From Sporosarcina jiandibaonis (GTDB lineage Bacteria > Bacillota > Bacilli > Bacillales_A > Planococcaceae): 64,000 nucleotides of DNA. The DNA is taken from assembly GCF_013184495.1 (NCBI RefSeq), contig NZ_JAAOIY010000002.1:62001-126000 (forward strand), in the 5' to 3' direction. The translations under genes were made by a program, and so were the position numbers. Below are positions 19,163-28,809 of this stretch, piece after piece (positions within the stretch are counted from its first letter, which is position 1; each line of letters opens with the position of its first letter). The notes under the pieces were generated by a model. It had not been told where the DNA came from. It did no database searches and was given only the letters and a program-made list of their open reading frames with translations.

Positions 19163-20069
19163 TGATTTAAAAGTTCATTTCCCGATTCGCGGCGGATTCT
19201 TCCAACGTGTAGTCGATCATGTTCGTGCTGCAGACGGGGTCAGTTTTGAAATACAACCAGGCGAAACATACGGTCTTGTTGGAGAGTCGGGTTGCGGAAA
19301 AACAACAACTGGTCGTGCAGTTATCGGGCTGAATAAAGTAACATCAGGAGAAATTCTATTCGAAGGAAAAGATTTAGCAAAACTTCGAGGAAAAGAAAAA
19401 CGTCTTCACACTCGCGATATCCAAATGATTTTCCAAGACCCTTATTCTTCGCTGAATGTTAGAAAAAGGGTGCTTGATATAGTTGCAGAGCCTCTTCGTA
19501 ATTTCGAACGTCTATCACCAGACGAAGAGAAAAAGAGAGTTCAAGCGTTAATTGAACGAGTCGGGCTCAATCCCGAATCTATCTATCGTTATCCTCACCA
19601 ATTTTCAGGCGGGCAACGTCAACGTATAGGAATAGCTCGCGCATTAACTTTAAATCCGAAACTAATCGTTGCAGATGAACCGGTTTCAGCACTTGATGTA
19701 TCGGTTCAGGCGCAAGTTTTAAACTTTATGCAAGACATTCAAAAAGAATTTAACCTGTCGTATTTATTTATTAGTCATGATCTTGGCGTCATTCAACATT
19801 TATGCGACCGGATCGGGATTATGTACCGCGGTAGATTAGTAGAAGAAGGACTAGCGGATGAGATTTATAGTAACCCGAAACACCTTTACACAAAGCGTCT
19901 AATCTCTGCTATCCCGGAAATGGACCCAGCGTTACGACTTGAAAAGACGCATTTGCGCCAAGCGATTGATGATGAATATCGCACAGGATACGATAATTAC
20001 TTCGACAAGGATGGGCGAATATTCGATCTTAAGAAAATATCAGACACCCATTCTGTTGCATTGCCTTAA
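19143..20069 (+). CDS. Oligopeptide/dipeptide ABC transporter ATPase, OppF/DppF family
   Basis: 308 residues. Walker A GESGCGKTT, Q-loop IFQDPYSSLN, signature FSGGQRQRIGIARAL, Walker B LIVADEPVSALD and H-loop ISHDL. It forms the heterodimeric motor with the preceding ATPase. The ATG overlaps the end of the previous gene by 20 bp, with GGAG about 9 nt upstream. The C-terminal tail after HLYTKRLISAIP is short. Confidence 0.92.
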   Translation: MSLLKVNDLKVHFPIRGGFFQRVVDHVRAADGVSFEIQPGETYGLVGESGCGKTTTGRAVIGLNKVTSGEILFEGKDLAKLRGKEKRLHTRDIQMIFQDPYSSLNVRKRVLDIVAEPLRNFERLSPDEEKKRVQALIERVGLNPESIYRYPHQFSGGQRQRIGIARALTLNPKLIVADEPVSALDVSVQAQVLNFMQDIQKEFNLSYLFISHDLGVIQHLCDRIGIMYRGRLVEEGLADEIYSNPKHLYTKRLISAIPEMDPALRLEKTHLRQAIDDEYRTGYDNYFDKDGRIFDLKKISDTHSVALP

Positions 20070-20086
20070 AGGGGGATTATGAGAAT

Positions 20087-21055
20087 ATGTTAACTTTTAT
20101 ACTACGCAGAATATTAGTCATGATCCCACAACTGTTATTGCTGAGCGTCATCATTTTTCTTCTTGCAAAAGCAATGCCGGGCGATGCGTTGACCGGAGCG
20201 TTTCAAGGAAATCCCGAGGCAAACGCGGAACATATGGAAGAACTTAGGGAGAAGTTAGGTTTTAATGACCCGTGGTACGAACAATATGGTCGTTGGGTAA
20301 CGAATTTTGTTCAAGGCGATATGGGAATGTCTTACGTTCATAAACAAAAAGTAACATCCTTGTTAGGGAATAGGCTTAGCAATACCGTGCTGTTATCGCT
20401 AACGACCATGATTACCATCTACCTCATCGCGATTCCTTTAGGAATTATTGCAGGGCGTTGGAATAATTCATGGGCTGATAAAGCTATTGTTACATACAAC
20501 TATTTTTCAATAGCGACGCCAGTATTTATCTTTGCATTAATCATGCTTTTCATTTTCGGTTTCTATTTTAGTTGGTTCCCTACCGGGCGAAGTGTTGATA
20601 TAACAATTCAGAATGGAACTTGGGACTATTTTGTCAGTAAAGCGAATCACCTCGTGTTACCGACATTATCCGGGGCGATCATTGGAACCGCGGGTACGAT
20701 TCAATACTTGAGAAACGATATTATCGACACGAAGTTAAAGGATTTTGTGAAAACAGCGCGTGCAAAAGGTGTGCCTGAAGGCAGAGTATACACTCGCCAT
20801 ATTTTACGAAACTCCCTCTTGCCGATTGCGGCTTTCATGGGGTACGAAATTACATTACTTATCTCGGGGTCAGTGTTCATTGAATCAATATTTAGTTATC
20901 CCGGACTCGGACAACTCTTCATTCAATCGATTCAAACACGGGACTTTACAGTTGTATCAGCACTCGTTATGATTTCCGGCGCTGCAGTTATTATTGGAAC
21001 GATGTTATCGGACATCATTTTGAGTATTGTTGATCCGCGAATCCGCATTGATTGA
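20087..21055 (+). CDS. Oligopeptide ABC transporter permease, OppB/DppB family
   Basis: 322 residues, about six transmembrane helices. It opens with the family's LRRILVMIPQLLLLSVIIF helix, followed by the extracellular GDALTG segment, and carries the EAA loop ARAKGVPEGRVYTRHILRN near residue 225. It pairs with the next gene to form the channel. 17 bp after the OppF-type ATPase gene, with a GGGGG-type ribosome site. Confidence 0.93.
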   Translation: MLTFILRRILVMIPQLLLLSVIIFLLAKAMPGDALTGAFQGNPEANAEHMEELREKLGFNDPWYEQYGRWVTNFVQGDMGMSYVHKQKVTSLLGNRLSNTVLLSLTTMITIYLIAIPLGIIAGRWNNSWADKAIVTYNYFSIATPVFIFALIMLFIFGFYFSWFPTGRSVDITIQNGTWDYFVSKANHLVLPTLSGAIIGTAGTIQYLRNDIIDTKLKDFVKTARAKGVPEGRVYTRHILRNSLLPIAAFMGYEITLLISGSVFIESIFSYPGLGQLFIQSIQTRDFTVVSALVMISGAAVIIGTMLSDIILSIVDPRIRID

Positions 21056-21085
21056 TGAAAATTTGAGTGAACGGAGGGTAACAAA

Positions 21086-22003
21086 ATGAAAACAGAAATA
21101 CCAGTCGATGCGGAAGAAGCAGCAGTTTTAAAAGCGCAGTCAGAACATGTAAGCTTCGGAAAAACGATTTGGCGTGAAATTAAGGGCGATAAAATGGCGA
21201 TGATTGCGCTTATCATTTTATCAATTATTTTACTAATAGCTTATATAACCCCATTTTTCATCGACCAAGTACAAGCGGCTCGAACAAACTTCATGCAAAT
21301 ATATGAAAAACCTTCAAAAGAATTTTGGCTCGGCACGGACCGCGGGGGACGCGATATATTTGTCCAACTAGTCATCGGTGCACGAAACTCCATCACGATT
21401 GGGGTAGCAATTACATTGATCGCTGGATTTCTCGGATTAATGATAGGTTTAATCTCCGGTTATTTTGGCGGCAAGGTAGATTTTGTAATTATGCGTATGC
21501 TCGACTTTTTGATGGTCCTGCCAACATTGATGCTTATTATCGTTTTCGTTGTAATTGTTCCAAAATTCAACGTTTGGTCATTTATCGGGATTATGAGTAT
21601 TCTACTTTGGTTTGGCAAGGCAAGGCTTATTCGTTCTAGAGCGCTTGCTGAAAGGGAGCTTGACTATGTCAATGCTTCGAAGACGTTAGGGACTCCAAAC
21701 TGGAAAATCATGCTATTCGAAGTTTTTCCTAACTTGAGCTCTCTCGTCATAGTTAATATGACACTTACTTTAGCCGGAAACATCGGGATTGAAACGGGTC
21801 TGACGTTCCTCGGGTTTGGTTTGCCAGAAAGCACGCCCTCACTCGGAACATTGATCGCTTACGCGCAACACCCGGATGTCATGGAAAATAAGTGGTGGGT
21901 ATGGTTACCTGCGTCATTGCTGATTTTAGTAGTGATGTTGTGTATAAATTATATCGGTCAAGCGATTAAACGCGCGTCCGATGCAAGACAAAGGTTGACG
22001 TAA
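21086..22003 (+). CDS. Oligopeptide ABC transporter permease, OppC/DppC family
   Basis: 305 residues with a cytosolic N-terminal tail (about 45 residues), a first helix, then the GTDRGGRDIF motif and five more helices. The EAA loop is seen as ASKTLGTPNWKIMLFEVFPN, and ETGLTFLGFG follows as usual in OppC. Complements the preceding permease. 30 bp downstream of it, ATG preceded by GGAGGG. Confidence 0.93.
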   Translation: MKTEIPVDAEEAAVLKAQSEHVSFGKTIWREIKGDKMAMIALIILSIILLIAYITPFFIDQVQAARTNFMQIYEKPSKEFWLGTDRGGRDIFVQLVIGARNSITIGVAITLIAGFLGLMIGLISGYFGGKVDFVIMRMLDFLMVLPTLMLIIVFVVIVPKFNVWSFIGIMSILLWFGKARLIRSRALAERELDYVNASKTLGTPNWKIMLFEVFPNLSSLVIVNMTLTLAGNIGIETGLTFLGFGLPESTPSLGTLIAYAQHPDVMENKWWVWLPASLLILVVMLCINYIGQAIKRASDARQRLT

Positions 22004-22034
22004 GTTGACCAATCAAACAGGGGAGGTAATACAA

Positions 22035-23876
22035 TTGGGAAAAAGGCAACTAATGCTTCTTATCAGTCTTATGCTAGCACTCAGCGTATTTTTAGCTGCA
22101 TGTTCAGGTAAAGATGATAAAGGGGATGCAGACAAGAAAGACCCAGGCAAGGATGAAGGGAAAACAGAAGAAACAGAAGGCGAAGATGCGGCTGAAGAAG
22201 AAGAACTTGACTTCCCGCTAGACGTATCTAACACCGGAGAAACAATCGAAGATGGAACTTTGAACTATGCATTAGTATCAAATACGCCATTTGAAGGAAC
22301 GCTTAACCCTGTATTCTACTCAGGCAGACCGGATGCTGAAGTAATGCAGTTCTTTGATGAAGAGCTATTAGCAACTGACGGCGACTACCTCATTACTAAC
22401 GAGGGAGCAGCAAAATACGAAGTTTCAAACGAAAACAAAACAATAGCAATTACAATTGGCGATAACGTAAATTGGCATGACGGAGAGCCAGTTAAAGCGT
22501 CCGACCTTCTATACGCATACGAACTTCTAGGTCACCCAGATTACAAAGGTGACCGTTACACGTATACAATTTACAACGTTGAAGGTATGGAAGCGTACCA
22601 TAAAGGCGAGGCAAAAGAAATTTCAGGTATTGAGATTTCTGAAGATGACAAAACAATTACGATTAACTACTTAGAAGCGTCACCATCATTAATGTCAGGT
22701 ATTTGGACATATCCTGTTCCACGTCACTATCTTGGCGACGTTACAAAAGGTGAGGTTACAATTGATGAGATCGTTGAATCTGAAAAGATCCGTACTACTC
22801 CAATTGGATTCGGACCTTATAAAGTTGAAAAAGTCGTACCAGGCGAATCCGTACAATATGTAAGAAACGAAGATTACTGGAGAGGAAAACCAGCTGCAGA
22901 ATCTGTTGTTTTAAAAGTAGTGAACACTTCTTCCATTCTTAAGGAACTGGAAGCAGGAAGTATTGACATCGCAGAAGTTCCGGCGGACCAGTATTTGAAT
23001 GCAAAAGAGCTTACAAACGTTGACTTGCTTGCAAAAATTGACCTTGCTTACACATATATCGGGTTCAAACTCGGTAAATGGGACGAGAAAAAGAAAGAAA
23101 ACATTACAGATCCAGATGCTAAACTTGCTGATAAGCGCGTACGTCAAGCAATGTGGCATGCTATGGACAACGAAGTAATCGGTGAGAAAATGTACCACGG
23201 TCTTCGTTTCCCAGCAACAACACTAATCATTCCAGTATTCGCAAGCTTCCATGACGCTGATAACCCAGGTCGTGCTTATGATCCTGAAAAAGCAAAAGCA
23301 TTGCTTGACGAAGCAGGATTTAAAGATACTAACGGCGACGGAATCCGTGAAGACGCTGACGGTAATGAATTCGTTCTTAACTTCGCTTCCATGGAAGGTG
23401 GAGAAGTTGCAGAGCCGATTGCACAACACTACATTCAAAACTGGGCAGATGTAGGGATTAAAGTTCAACTTACAGATGGCCGTCTACACGAATTCAACTC
23501 TTTCTACGATATGGTAGAATCGGATGATCCAAAAGTTGATATTTTCCAAGGTGCTTGGGGAACTGGTTCTGACCCGGATCCTGAAGGTCTATACGGTAGA
23601 ACAGCTTCATATAACTACTCACGATACACAAGCGAAGAAAACGATAGACTTCTTAAAGAAGGTACATCAGAGAAAGCATTTGACTTTGAATACCGTAAAG
23701 GAATCTACGATGAGTGGCAAGAACTAATGGTTGAAGACGTTCCGGTTGCACCAACTGTATACCGTTACGCGACAACTTTAGTTAACAAACGTGTTGCGAA
23801 CTACTCAATTGACCAATCTTCAGACAATTACTACCCATGGAAATGGGGCGTAACACAAAAAGACCCAGTTAAATAA
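22035..23876 (+). CDS. Oligopeptide ABC transporter substrate-binding lipoprotein (OppA/DppA family)
   Basis: 613 residues, SBP_bac_5 family, the extracellular peptide receptor of the operon. The chosen TTG at 22035 has GGGGAGG 8 nt upstream and gives a clean signal peptide ending in lipobox FLAAC; an earlier TTG at 22005 would add ten hydrophilic residues. After the Cys comes an unusually acidic/lysine linker of about 40 residues (poly Asp/Glu/Lys), likely a surface spacer. Domain motifs include NVNWHDGEPVKASDLLYAYE, RNEDYWRG and VRQAMWHAMD. It is the last gene, where other operons often place it first. Confidence 0.92.
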   Translation: MGKRQLMLLISLMLALSVFLAACSGKDDKGDADKKDPGKDEGKTEETEGEDAAEEEELDFPLDVSNTGETIEDGTLNYALVSNTPFEGTLNPVFYSGRPDAEVMQFFDEELLATDGDYLITNEGAAKYEVSNENKTIAITIGDNVNWHDGEPVKASDLLYAYELLGHPDYKGDRYTYTIYNVEGMEAYHKGEAKEISGIEISEDDKTITINYLEASPSLMSGIWTYPVPRHYLGDVTKGEVTIDEIVESEKIRTTPIGFGPYKVEKVVPGESVQYVRNEDYWRGKPAAESVVLKVVNTSSILKELEAGSIDIAEVPADQYLNAKELTNVDLLAKIDLAYTYIGFKLGKWDEKKKENITDPDAKLADKRVRQAMWHAMDNEVIGEKMYHGLRFPATTLIIPVFASFHDADNPGRAYDPEKAKALLDEAGFKDTNGDGIREDADGNEFVLNFASMEGGEVAEPIAQHYIQNWADVGIKVQLTDGRLHEFNSFYDMVESDDPKVDIFQGAWGTGSDPDPEGLYGRTASYNYSRYTSEENDRLLKEGTSEKAFDFEYRKGIYDEWQELMVEDVPVAPTVYRYATTLVNKRVANYSIDQSSDNYYPWKWGVTQKDPVK

Positions 23877-23886
23877 TTAACAATCT

Positions 23887-23922
23887 AAAACCGCTATCCG
23901 GGCAACTGGGTAGCGGTTTTTT
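23887..23922 (+). terminator. Intrinsic terminator after the oligopeptide operon
   Basis: Stem AAAACCGCTA / TAGCGGTTTT with a GGGCAACTGG-type loop and T6 tail, 10 bp after the binding-protein stop. Confidence 0.9.
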
Positions 23923-23996
23923 GAATTGCGCATAGGTTATGATAGATTAAAGATAGATGAGTTATATTAGTCTAAGTAGAAGGGAAGGTTTTTAAT

Positions 23997-24917
23997 ATGA
24001 GAATACGTCCAGAAAGATTACAGAAGGGCGATACAATTGGTATTGTTTCACCATCAAGTCCGCCAAACCCAGAAAACCTGGAGCGTTCGTTGGAATTTCT
24101 TGAGGGGTTAGGGTTGAAGTGGAAATTTGGCAAACACGCGCGGAAAATTAATGGGTATCTTGCGGGAACCGACAAAGAACGATTAGAAGATTTGCATGAC
24201 ATGTTTAAAGACCCTGTAGTTAAAGGCATAATTTGTTCAAGCGGCGGTTACGGGGCAGCTCGTTTTACCGATCAACTTGATTTGCAGTTAATGAAAGAAA
24301 ACCCGAAGATTTTTTGGGGATTCAGCGACATCACATTTCTTCATACGGCTATGGGACTCTATTCGAATCTTGTAACTTTCCATGGACCGATGCTCGGACC
24401 AAACGTAGGAACTGATGATTTTCACGAAATGTCGGGGAAAATGTTTCAGCAATTATTTGAACCAATGGAGCTTCATTATACGAATGCAATTTCTGAATTA
24501 AGCGCTATTACTTCCGGTGCCGTAGAAGGAGAACTGGTTGGCGGGAATTTGTCGTTGCTTGCCCGTGGAATCGGGACCAAGTTTGAGATTGATACGAGAG
24601 GCAAATTACTGTTGTTGGAAGACATCGGCGAAGAACCCGCGCGCGTTGACGGTTTGCTTAATCAGCTACGGATGAGCGGAAAGCTAGCGGATGCAGCGGG
24701 GATTGTCCTTGGCGATTTTTCGAAAACAGAAACGAAAAAACAATGGACATTGACATTAGATGAAGTGTTCGATCACTATTTCAGTCAATTCTACAAGCCG
24801 GTAGTCAAAGGCTTTAAAATCGGCCACTGCGAACCTCATTTTGCAGTTCCGCTCGGTGTCGATGCAAGGCTAGATGCAGATAATCTCACGCTGACAATTT
24901 TACCGGGGGTTCAATGA
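23997..24917 (+). CDS. LD-carboxypeptidase (S66 peptidase, LdcA/MccF-like)
   Basis: 306 residues, usual length of S66 serine peptidases. The oxyanion-loop motif SSGGYGAARF, the nucleophile motif GFSDIT, the Glu in LLLEDIGEEPARVD and the His in GHCEPHFAVPLG supply a Ser-Glu-His triad. LdcA enzymes remove the terminal D-Ala from murein tetrapeptides in the cytosol for cell-wall recycling; MccF relatives inactivate peptide-nucleotide toxins, and the two cannot be separated here. It has its own leader after the peptide importer, which could feed it murein peptides (inference). Confidence 0.88.
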   Translation: MRIRPERLQKGDTIGIVSPSSPPNPENLERSLEFLEGLGLKWKFGKHARKINGYLAGTDKERLEDLHDMFKDPVVKGIICSSGGYGAARFTDQLDLQLMKENPKIFWGFSDITFLHTAMGLYSNLVTFHGPMLGPNVGTDDFHEMSGKMFQQLFEPMELHYTNAISELSAITSGAVEGELVGGNLSLLARGIGTKFEIDTRGKLLLLEDIGEEPARVDGLLNQLRMSGKLADAAGIVLGDFSKTETKKQWTLTLDEVFDHYFSQFYKPVVKGFKIGHCEPHFAVPLGVDARLDADNLTLTILPGVQ

Positions 24918-25144
24918 CAATCTGAGTAGACACGAAATGATCGGAATAATCGTGAACAATTCGAACACTTCAATAACTATAGTGTGTCATTGTTGAATAT
25001 GTCATTTCTATCTATTACAATTGATAAATGAATGATGCCCCCTCTCGTTGTAAGATTCATTCAATTGCTTGCCCAATTCTTCACAACAAAATCTTTGTCC
25101 CATGCATGTCCATGCAACCATATATATAAATAGAATAAATTAAA

Positions 25145-25159
25145 TATTTACAGAAAATC
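25145..25159 (+). promoter_or_regulatory. CodY-box-like site upstream of the urease operon
   Basis: The 15-mer TATTTACAGAAAATC differs at three positions from the CodY consensus AATTTTCWGAAAATT. In Bacillus subtilis the ure operon is known to be CodY-controlled. The 295-bp region between the LD-carboxypeptidase and ureA must hold the urease promoter, but no convincing -35/-10 pair was found and no other feature was recognised there. Confidence 0.35.
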
Positions 25160-25212
25160 TAAACCTATCTAGGGGTAGTTTTATTTGAATTTCAAGAAAA
25201 GAGGTGTTTTTG

Positions 25213-25515
25213 ATGAAGTTATCACCAGTTGAACAGGAAAAGTTACTACTTCACGTAGCAGGCGAGCTTGCTATTAAACGAAAAGAACGCGGGGTTAAGT
25301 TAAATTACCCAGAAGCTATGGCGTATCTTAGCCACTATATCATGGAGGGTGCACGAGACGGGAAGTCGGTTGCACAACTAATGAGCGATGGTAAACAAAT
25401 ATTGACAGTTGATGATGTTATGGAAGGAGTAGCGGATATGATTAGCGATGTACAAATTGAATGTACATTCCCGGATGGAACAAAGCTGGTCACTATCCAC
25501 AACCCAATTCAATAA
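25213..25515 (+). CDS. ureA: Urease gamma subunit UreA
   Basis: 100 residues, the canonical length. It starts [20 protein letters not shown] and contains [21 protein letters not shown] and the C-terminal [20 protein letters not shown]. It is one of the three structural subunits of the nickel urease that splits urea to ammonia and carbamate. The ATG at 25213 follows AAGAGG; a GTG three codons earlier would give a non-canonical start. First gene of ureABCEFGD, 15 bp before ureB. Confidence 0.97.
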   Translation: MKLSPVEQEKLLLHVAGELAIKRKERGVKLNYPEAMAYLSHYIMEGARDGKSVAQLMSDGKQILTVDDVMEGVADMISDVQIECTFPDGTKLVTIHNPIQ

Positions 25516-25530
25516 GAGGAGGAAATACAC

Positions 25531-25899
25531 ATGATCCCAGGAGAAATCAGGCCTGCTGAAGGAACTATTGAAATTAACGCTGGACGCCCTACGAAAGCAG
25601 TTCGTGTCGCAAATACAGGCGACAGACCGATTCAAGTTGGCTCCCATTTCCACTTTATCGAAGTGAATAAAAATCTAGAATTTGACCGCGAACAAGCAGT
25701 TGGCATGCATTTAAATATTCCATCAGGTACGGCGGTTCGATTCGAACCAGGTGAAGAAAAAGAAGTTGAGTTAACTGAATTTGGCGGAAAACGTCATGTT
25801 TTCGGATTGAACAAGTTAACCGAAGGCTCCACGCATAATGTAGATGAAATTGTAGAGAAAGCATCTGAAGGTGGCTATAAAGGAGCGGAAGGCAAATGA
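25531..25899 (+). CDS. ureB: Urease beta subunit UreB
   Basis: 122 residues, with the standard beta-subunit motifs [42 protein letters not shown] and [10 protein letters not shown]. Contributes to the (alpha-beta-gamma)3 complex. The ribosome site GAGGAGG lies before the ATG and the stop overlaps the ureC ATG by 4 bp. Confidence 0.97.
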   Translation: MIPGEIRPAEGTIEINAGRPTKAVRVANTGDRPIQVGSHFHFIEVNKNLEFDREQAVGMHLNIPSGTAVRFEPGEEKEVELTEFGGKRHVFGLNKLTEGSTHNVDEIVEKASEGGYKGAEGK

Positions 25900-27611
25900 A
25901 AGTAACACACGATCAATATGCAAAAATGTTTGGTCCGACGGTCGGCGATAAAGTACGACTTGCGGATACGGATTTATGGATAGAAATCGAAAAAGACTAC
26001 ACGAAATACGGGGACGAAGGTGTATTCGGCGGCGGAAAGTCACTCCGCGTTTCAATGGGACAAGATGGTAAATCATTACGCGATGAAGGTGTTTTGGATA
26101 CAGTCATTACAAACGTCATGATTGTTGATTACACCGGGATTGTGAAAGCGGATATCGGTATTAAAGACGGCCGCATTGCCGGAATTGGTAAAGCCGGAAA
26201 CCCGAATACAATGGATGGTGTCGATCAAGGAATGATCATTGGGGTTGGGACTGAAGTTTATGCGGGAGAAGGCTTAATCGCGACAGCGGGGGCGATTGAT
26301 ACACATATTCACTTTATCAGCCCGCAGCAAGTCGAGACTGCACTGAATGCAGGCACAACGACATTCATTGGCGGGGGGACAGGTCCAGCGGCAGGGTCAA
26401 AAGCTACAAGTATTACACCTGGTGAGTGGCATCTGCATCGCATGCTCCAAGCCGTTGAAGATTTACCGGTGAACGTCGGACTTCTCGGGAAAGGTAGTGC
26501 CTCATCTCCAGAACCATTAGTGGAACAAGTTCGTGCGGGTGCGATCGGCATGAAAATTCACGAAGACTGGGGCGCGACTCCTGCGGCACTCGATCAAAGT
26601 TTGAGTGTCGCAGATGAGTATGACATACAAGTAGCGCTACATTCCGACACGCTTAATGAAGCTGGATTTGTAGAAGAAACAATCAATGCTATTAACGGAC
26701 GCGTAATTCACGTCTTCCATACGGAAGGGGCAGGCGGCGGACATGCACCGGATCAGCTGAAAATGGCATCGTATCCGAATGTGCTGCCAGCATCGACTAA
26801 CCCGACGAAACCATTTACAACAAATACGATTGACGAGCATTTAGATATGCTTATGGTTTGTCACCATTTGAAACATGACGTACCAGAAGACGTAGCATTT
26901 GCTGATTCTCGTATTCGTCCTGAAACGATTGCAGCTGAAGATATTATGCAAGACATGGGTATCCTCAGTATTATGTCATCCGATTCACAGGCAATGGGCC
27001 GTGTTGGTGAAGTAGCAATTCGAACGTGGCAAACTGCGAATAAAATGAAAATGCAACGTGGACCCCTTCCGCAAGATGAAGGAAAAGATAACGATAACTA
27101 CCGCGTGAAGCGCTATATTGCAAAGTTAAATATTAACCCGGCCATCGCATCAGGCATCGGTCATGAAGTTGGTTCCCTCGAAGAAGGAAAGCTTGCTGAT
27201 ATTGTTCTATGGGACCCGGCATTTTTCGGCGTGAAAGCAGAAGTCGTCATTAAAGGCGGGATTGCCGTTTATGCAATGACAGGAGATCCGAACGCTTCGA
27301 TTCCAACGCCGCAACCGATGATGGGACGTCGCATGTACGGTTTCCATGGTAAAGGACCTCAAAATGCTGCGATGACTTTCCTTCCGAAAATTGCTATTGA
27401 AGAAGGACTTCCTGAAAAGCTTGGTTTGAAACGAATGATTGGTACGGTGAAAAACTGCCGTAACATTACAAAAGCAGACATGAAACATAATAGTGAAACA
27501 CCGGATATAGACGTGAATCCAGAAACATATGAAGTAAAAATAGACGGTGAACTTGCTACGTGTGAACCTGTAGACGTTCTACCGATGGCACAGCGTTATT
27601 TCTTGTTTTGA
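25896..27611 (+). CDS. ureC: Urease alpha (catalytic) subunit UreC
   Basis: 571 residues. All active-site residues fall at the numbers known for S. pasteurii urease: Ni ligands His137 and His139 (THIHF), the carbamylated Lys220 (GMKIHED), His249 (LHSDTLNE), His275 (HTEGAGGGH) and Asp363 (SSDSQAMG). The mobile flap Cys322-His323 (VCHHLK) is intact, so a fully active enzyme is expected. It hydrolyses urea in the cytosol, supplying nitrogen and raising pH. Translationally coupled to ureB by a 4-bp overlap. Confidence 0.98.
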   Translation: MKVTHDQYAKMFGPTVGDKVRLADTDLWIEIEKDYTKYGDEGVFGGGKSLRVSMGQDGKSLRDEGVLDTVITNVMIVDYTGIVKADIGIKDGRIAGIGKAGNPNTMDGVDQGMIIGVGTEVYAGEGLIATAGAIDTHIHFISPQQVETALNAGTTTFIGGGTGPAAGSKATSITPGEWHLHRMLQAVEDLPVNVGLLGKGSASSPEPLVEQVRAGAIGMKIHEDWGATPAALDQSLSVADEYDIQVALHSDTLNEAGFVEETINAINGRVIHVFHTEGAGGGHAPDQLKMASYPNVLPASTNPTKPFTTNTIDEHLDMLMVCHHLKHDVPEDVAFADSRIRPETIAAEDIMQDMGILSIMSSDSQAMGRVGEVAIRTWQTANKMKMQRGPLPQDEGKDNDNYRVKRYIAKLNINPAIASGIGHEVGSLEEGKLADIVLWDPAFFGVKAEVVIKGGIAVYAMTGDPNASIPTPQPMMGRRMYGFHGKGPQNAAMTFLPKIAIEEGLPEKLGLKRMIGTVKNCRNITKADMKHNSETPDIDVNPETYEVKIDGELATCEPVDVLPMAQRYFLF

Positions 27612-27624
27612 TTAAAAAATTTGT

Positions 27625-27647
27625 GACCTGCATCACGCAGGTCTTTT
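27625..27647 (+). terminator. Weak intra-operon hairpin between ureC and ureE
   Basis: Perfect 7-bp stem GACCTGC / GCAGGTC, loop ATCAC, then only four T before AAGGAGG of ureE. It could partially terminate, or protect the ureABC message 3' end, lowering accessory-gene dose relative to structural genes. Confidence 0.55.
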
Positions 27648-27662
27648 AAGGAGGGGTCCACT

Positions 27663-28109
27663 ATGTTGATTGAAAGAGTGATTGGCAACGTTGGCAATGA
27701 AGAAGAGATTGCCGGCAAAAAGACAGAATGGATCGAGCTTGACTGGGAAGAGTTGAGCAAGCGCATTCTCCGCACGGAAACCGACCACGGGACAGACATT
27801 GCTTTAAGGCTAAACCAAGAAGAACCGCTTCAATACGGGGATATCCTGTATGAAGATGCAGAACGTCGTATTGCAATCCGAACGAAATTGGAGCCTGTCA
27901 TTGTTATCAGTCCGAAAAATATGACTGAAATGGGGAAAGCCGCATTTGAATTAGGCAACCGGCATACGCCGTCCTTAATCGATGACAACGAAATTGTCGT
28001 GCGCGCGGATCATACATTGAATACATTATTAGATGAAGTGGGTGTTGCGTATGAAAAGACAGAAAGACGATTTAAACAACCATTCAAATACCGTGGCCAC
28101 TCCCACTGA
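27663..28109 (+). CDS. ureE: Urease accessory protein UreE (nickel metallochaperone)
   Basis: 148 residues with the UreE N-terminal peptide-binding domain (ERVIGNVGNEE, LTLRLN-like IALRLNQ, GDILYEDAERRIAIR) and C-terminal metal domain (FELGNRHTPSLIDDNEIVVRADHTL). It passes Ni2+ to UreG. The His-tail is minimal (RGHSH), unlike the His-rich UreE of Klebsiella. AGGAGG precedes the ATG. ureF starts inside its 3' end. Confidence 0.94.
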   Translation: MLIERVIGNVGNEEEIAGKKTEWIELDWEELSKRILRTETDHGTDIALRLNQEEPLQYGDILYEDAERRIAIRTKLEPVIVISPKNMTEMGKAAFELGNRHTPSLIDDNEIVVRADHTLNTLLDEVGVAYEKTERRFKQPFKYRGHSH

Positions 28110-28791
28110 TTCTGCGCTATTACAGCTTTTTCAAATACATGATTCAGCATTTCCGATTGGCTCTTACACGCAATCATATGGAATGGAAACATACATCCAA
28201 GAAGATAAGATTCGGACAAAAGACGATTTGATCGAGTTTTGTACGTCCTTCTTGTTCAATAATTTAGTGCGGAGCGATGCGATTCTTATTCAAGAAGCAT
28301 ATGCTGCCGCTTTGAAGCAGGATGTGGACAAGCTGTTGGAGTTAGAGCAGTTATGCGGTGCAATGAAGCTAGCAAAAGAATCGCGCGATGCAAGTGTGAA
28401 TCTCGGCAGGCAGTTCATTCGAACGGTTTCTCCTTTGGGAACTGATGAATTTCTAGCCGAATGGAAAGAACGCATCGATGCGAATTCCATCAAGGGGCAT
28501 TACGCTGTTTTGTATGGCATCTATAGCGCAACGACAGGCGTCAGCATGCATCATGCCGTTATGATGTACTTATATGCTTCTTTGAGCGGGCTTGTTCAAA
28601 ATGCGGTTCGTGCCGTTCCATTCGGCCAAAACACGGGGGTTCAAGCGATAAATGAATTGATTCACCCCGTAAAAGAAGCCGCGGATTTAGTTTCTACTTT
28701 GACGATTGAGAATATCAGTAACAATGCGCTCGGAATCGAACTCGCTTCGATGAGACATGAGTATTTATTCTCGAGATTATTTATTTCTTAA
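28051..28791 (+). CDS. ureF: Urease accessory protein UreF
   Basis: About 246 residues, all-helical. It contains DSAFPIGSYTQSYGMETYIQ, SDAILIQEAY and GHYAVLYGIYSATTGVS, the typical UreF blocks. UreF acts with UreG and UreD in the urease maturation complex and gates GTPase activity. The start is unclear because the gene overlaps ureE by about 59 bp; ATG 28051 follows a GTGGGTG-like site, while ATG 28033 is an alternative. The N-terminal ~20 residues are poorly conserved in this family. Confidence 0.92.
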   Translation: MKRQKDDLNNHSNTVATPTDSALLQLFQIHDSAFPIGSYTQSYGMETYIQEDKIRTKDDLIEFCTSFLFNNLVRSDAILIQEAYAAALKQDVDKLLELEQLCGAMKLAKESRDASVNLGRQFIRTVSPLGTDEFLAEWKERIDANSIKGHYAVLYGIYSATTGVSMHHAVMMYLYASLSGLVQNAVRAVPFGQNTGVQAINELIHPVKEAADLVSTLTIENISNNALGIELASMRHEYLFSRLFIS

Positions 28792-28809
28792 ATAAAGGAG
28801 TTTTTTTCT

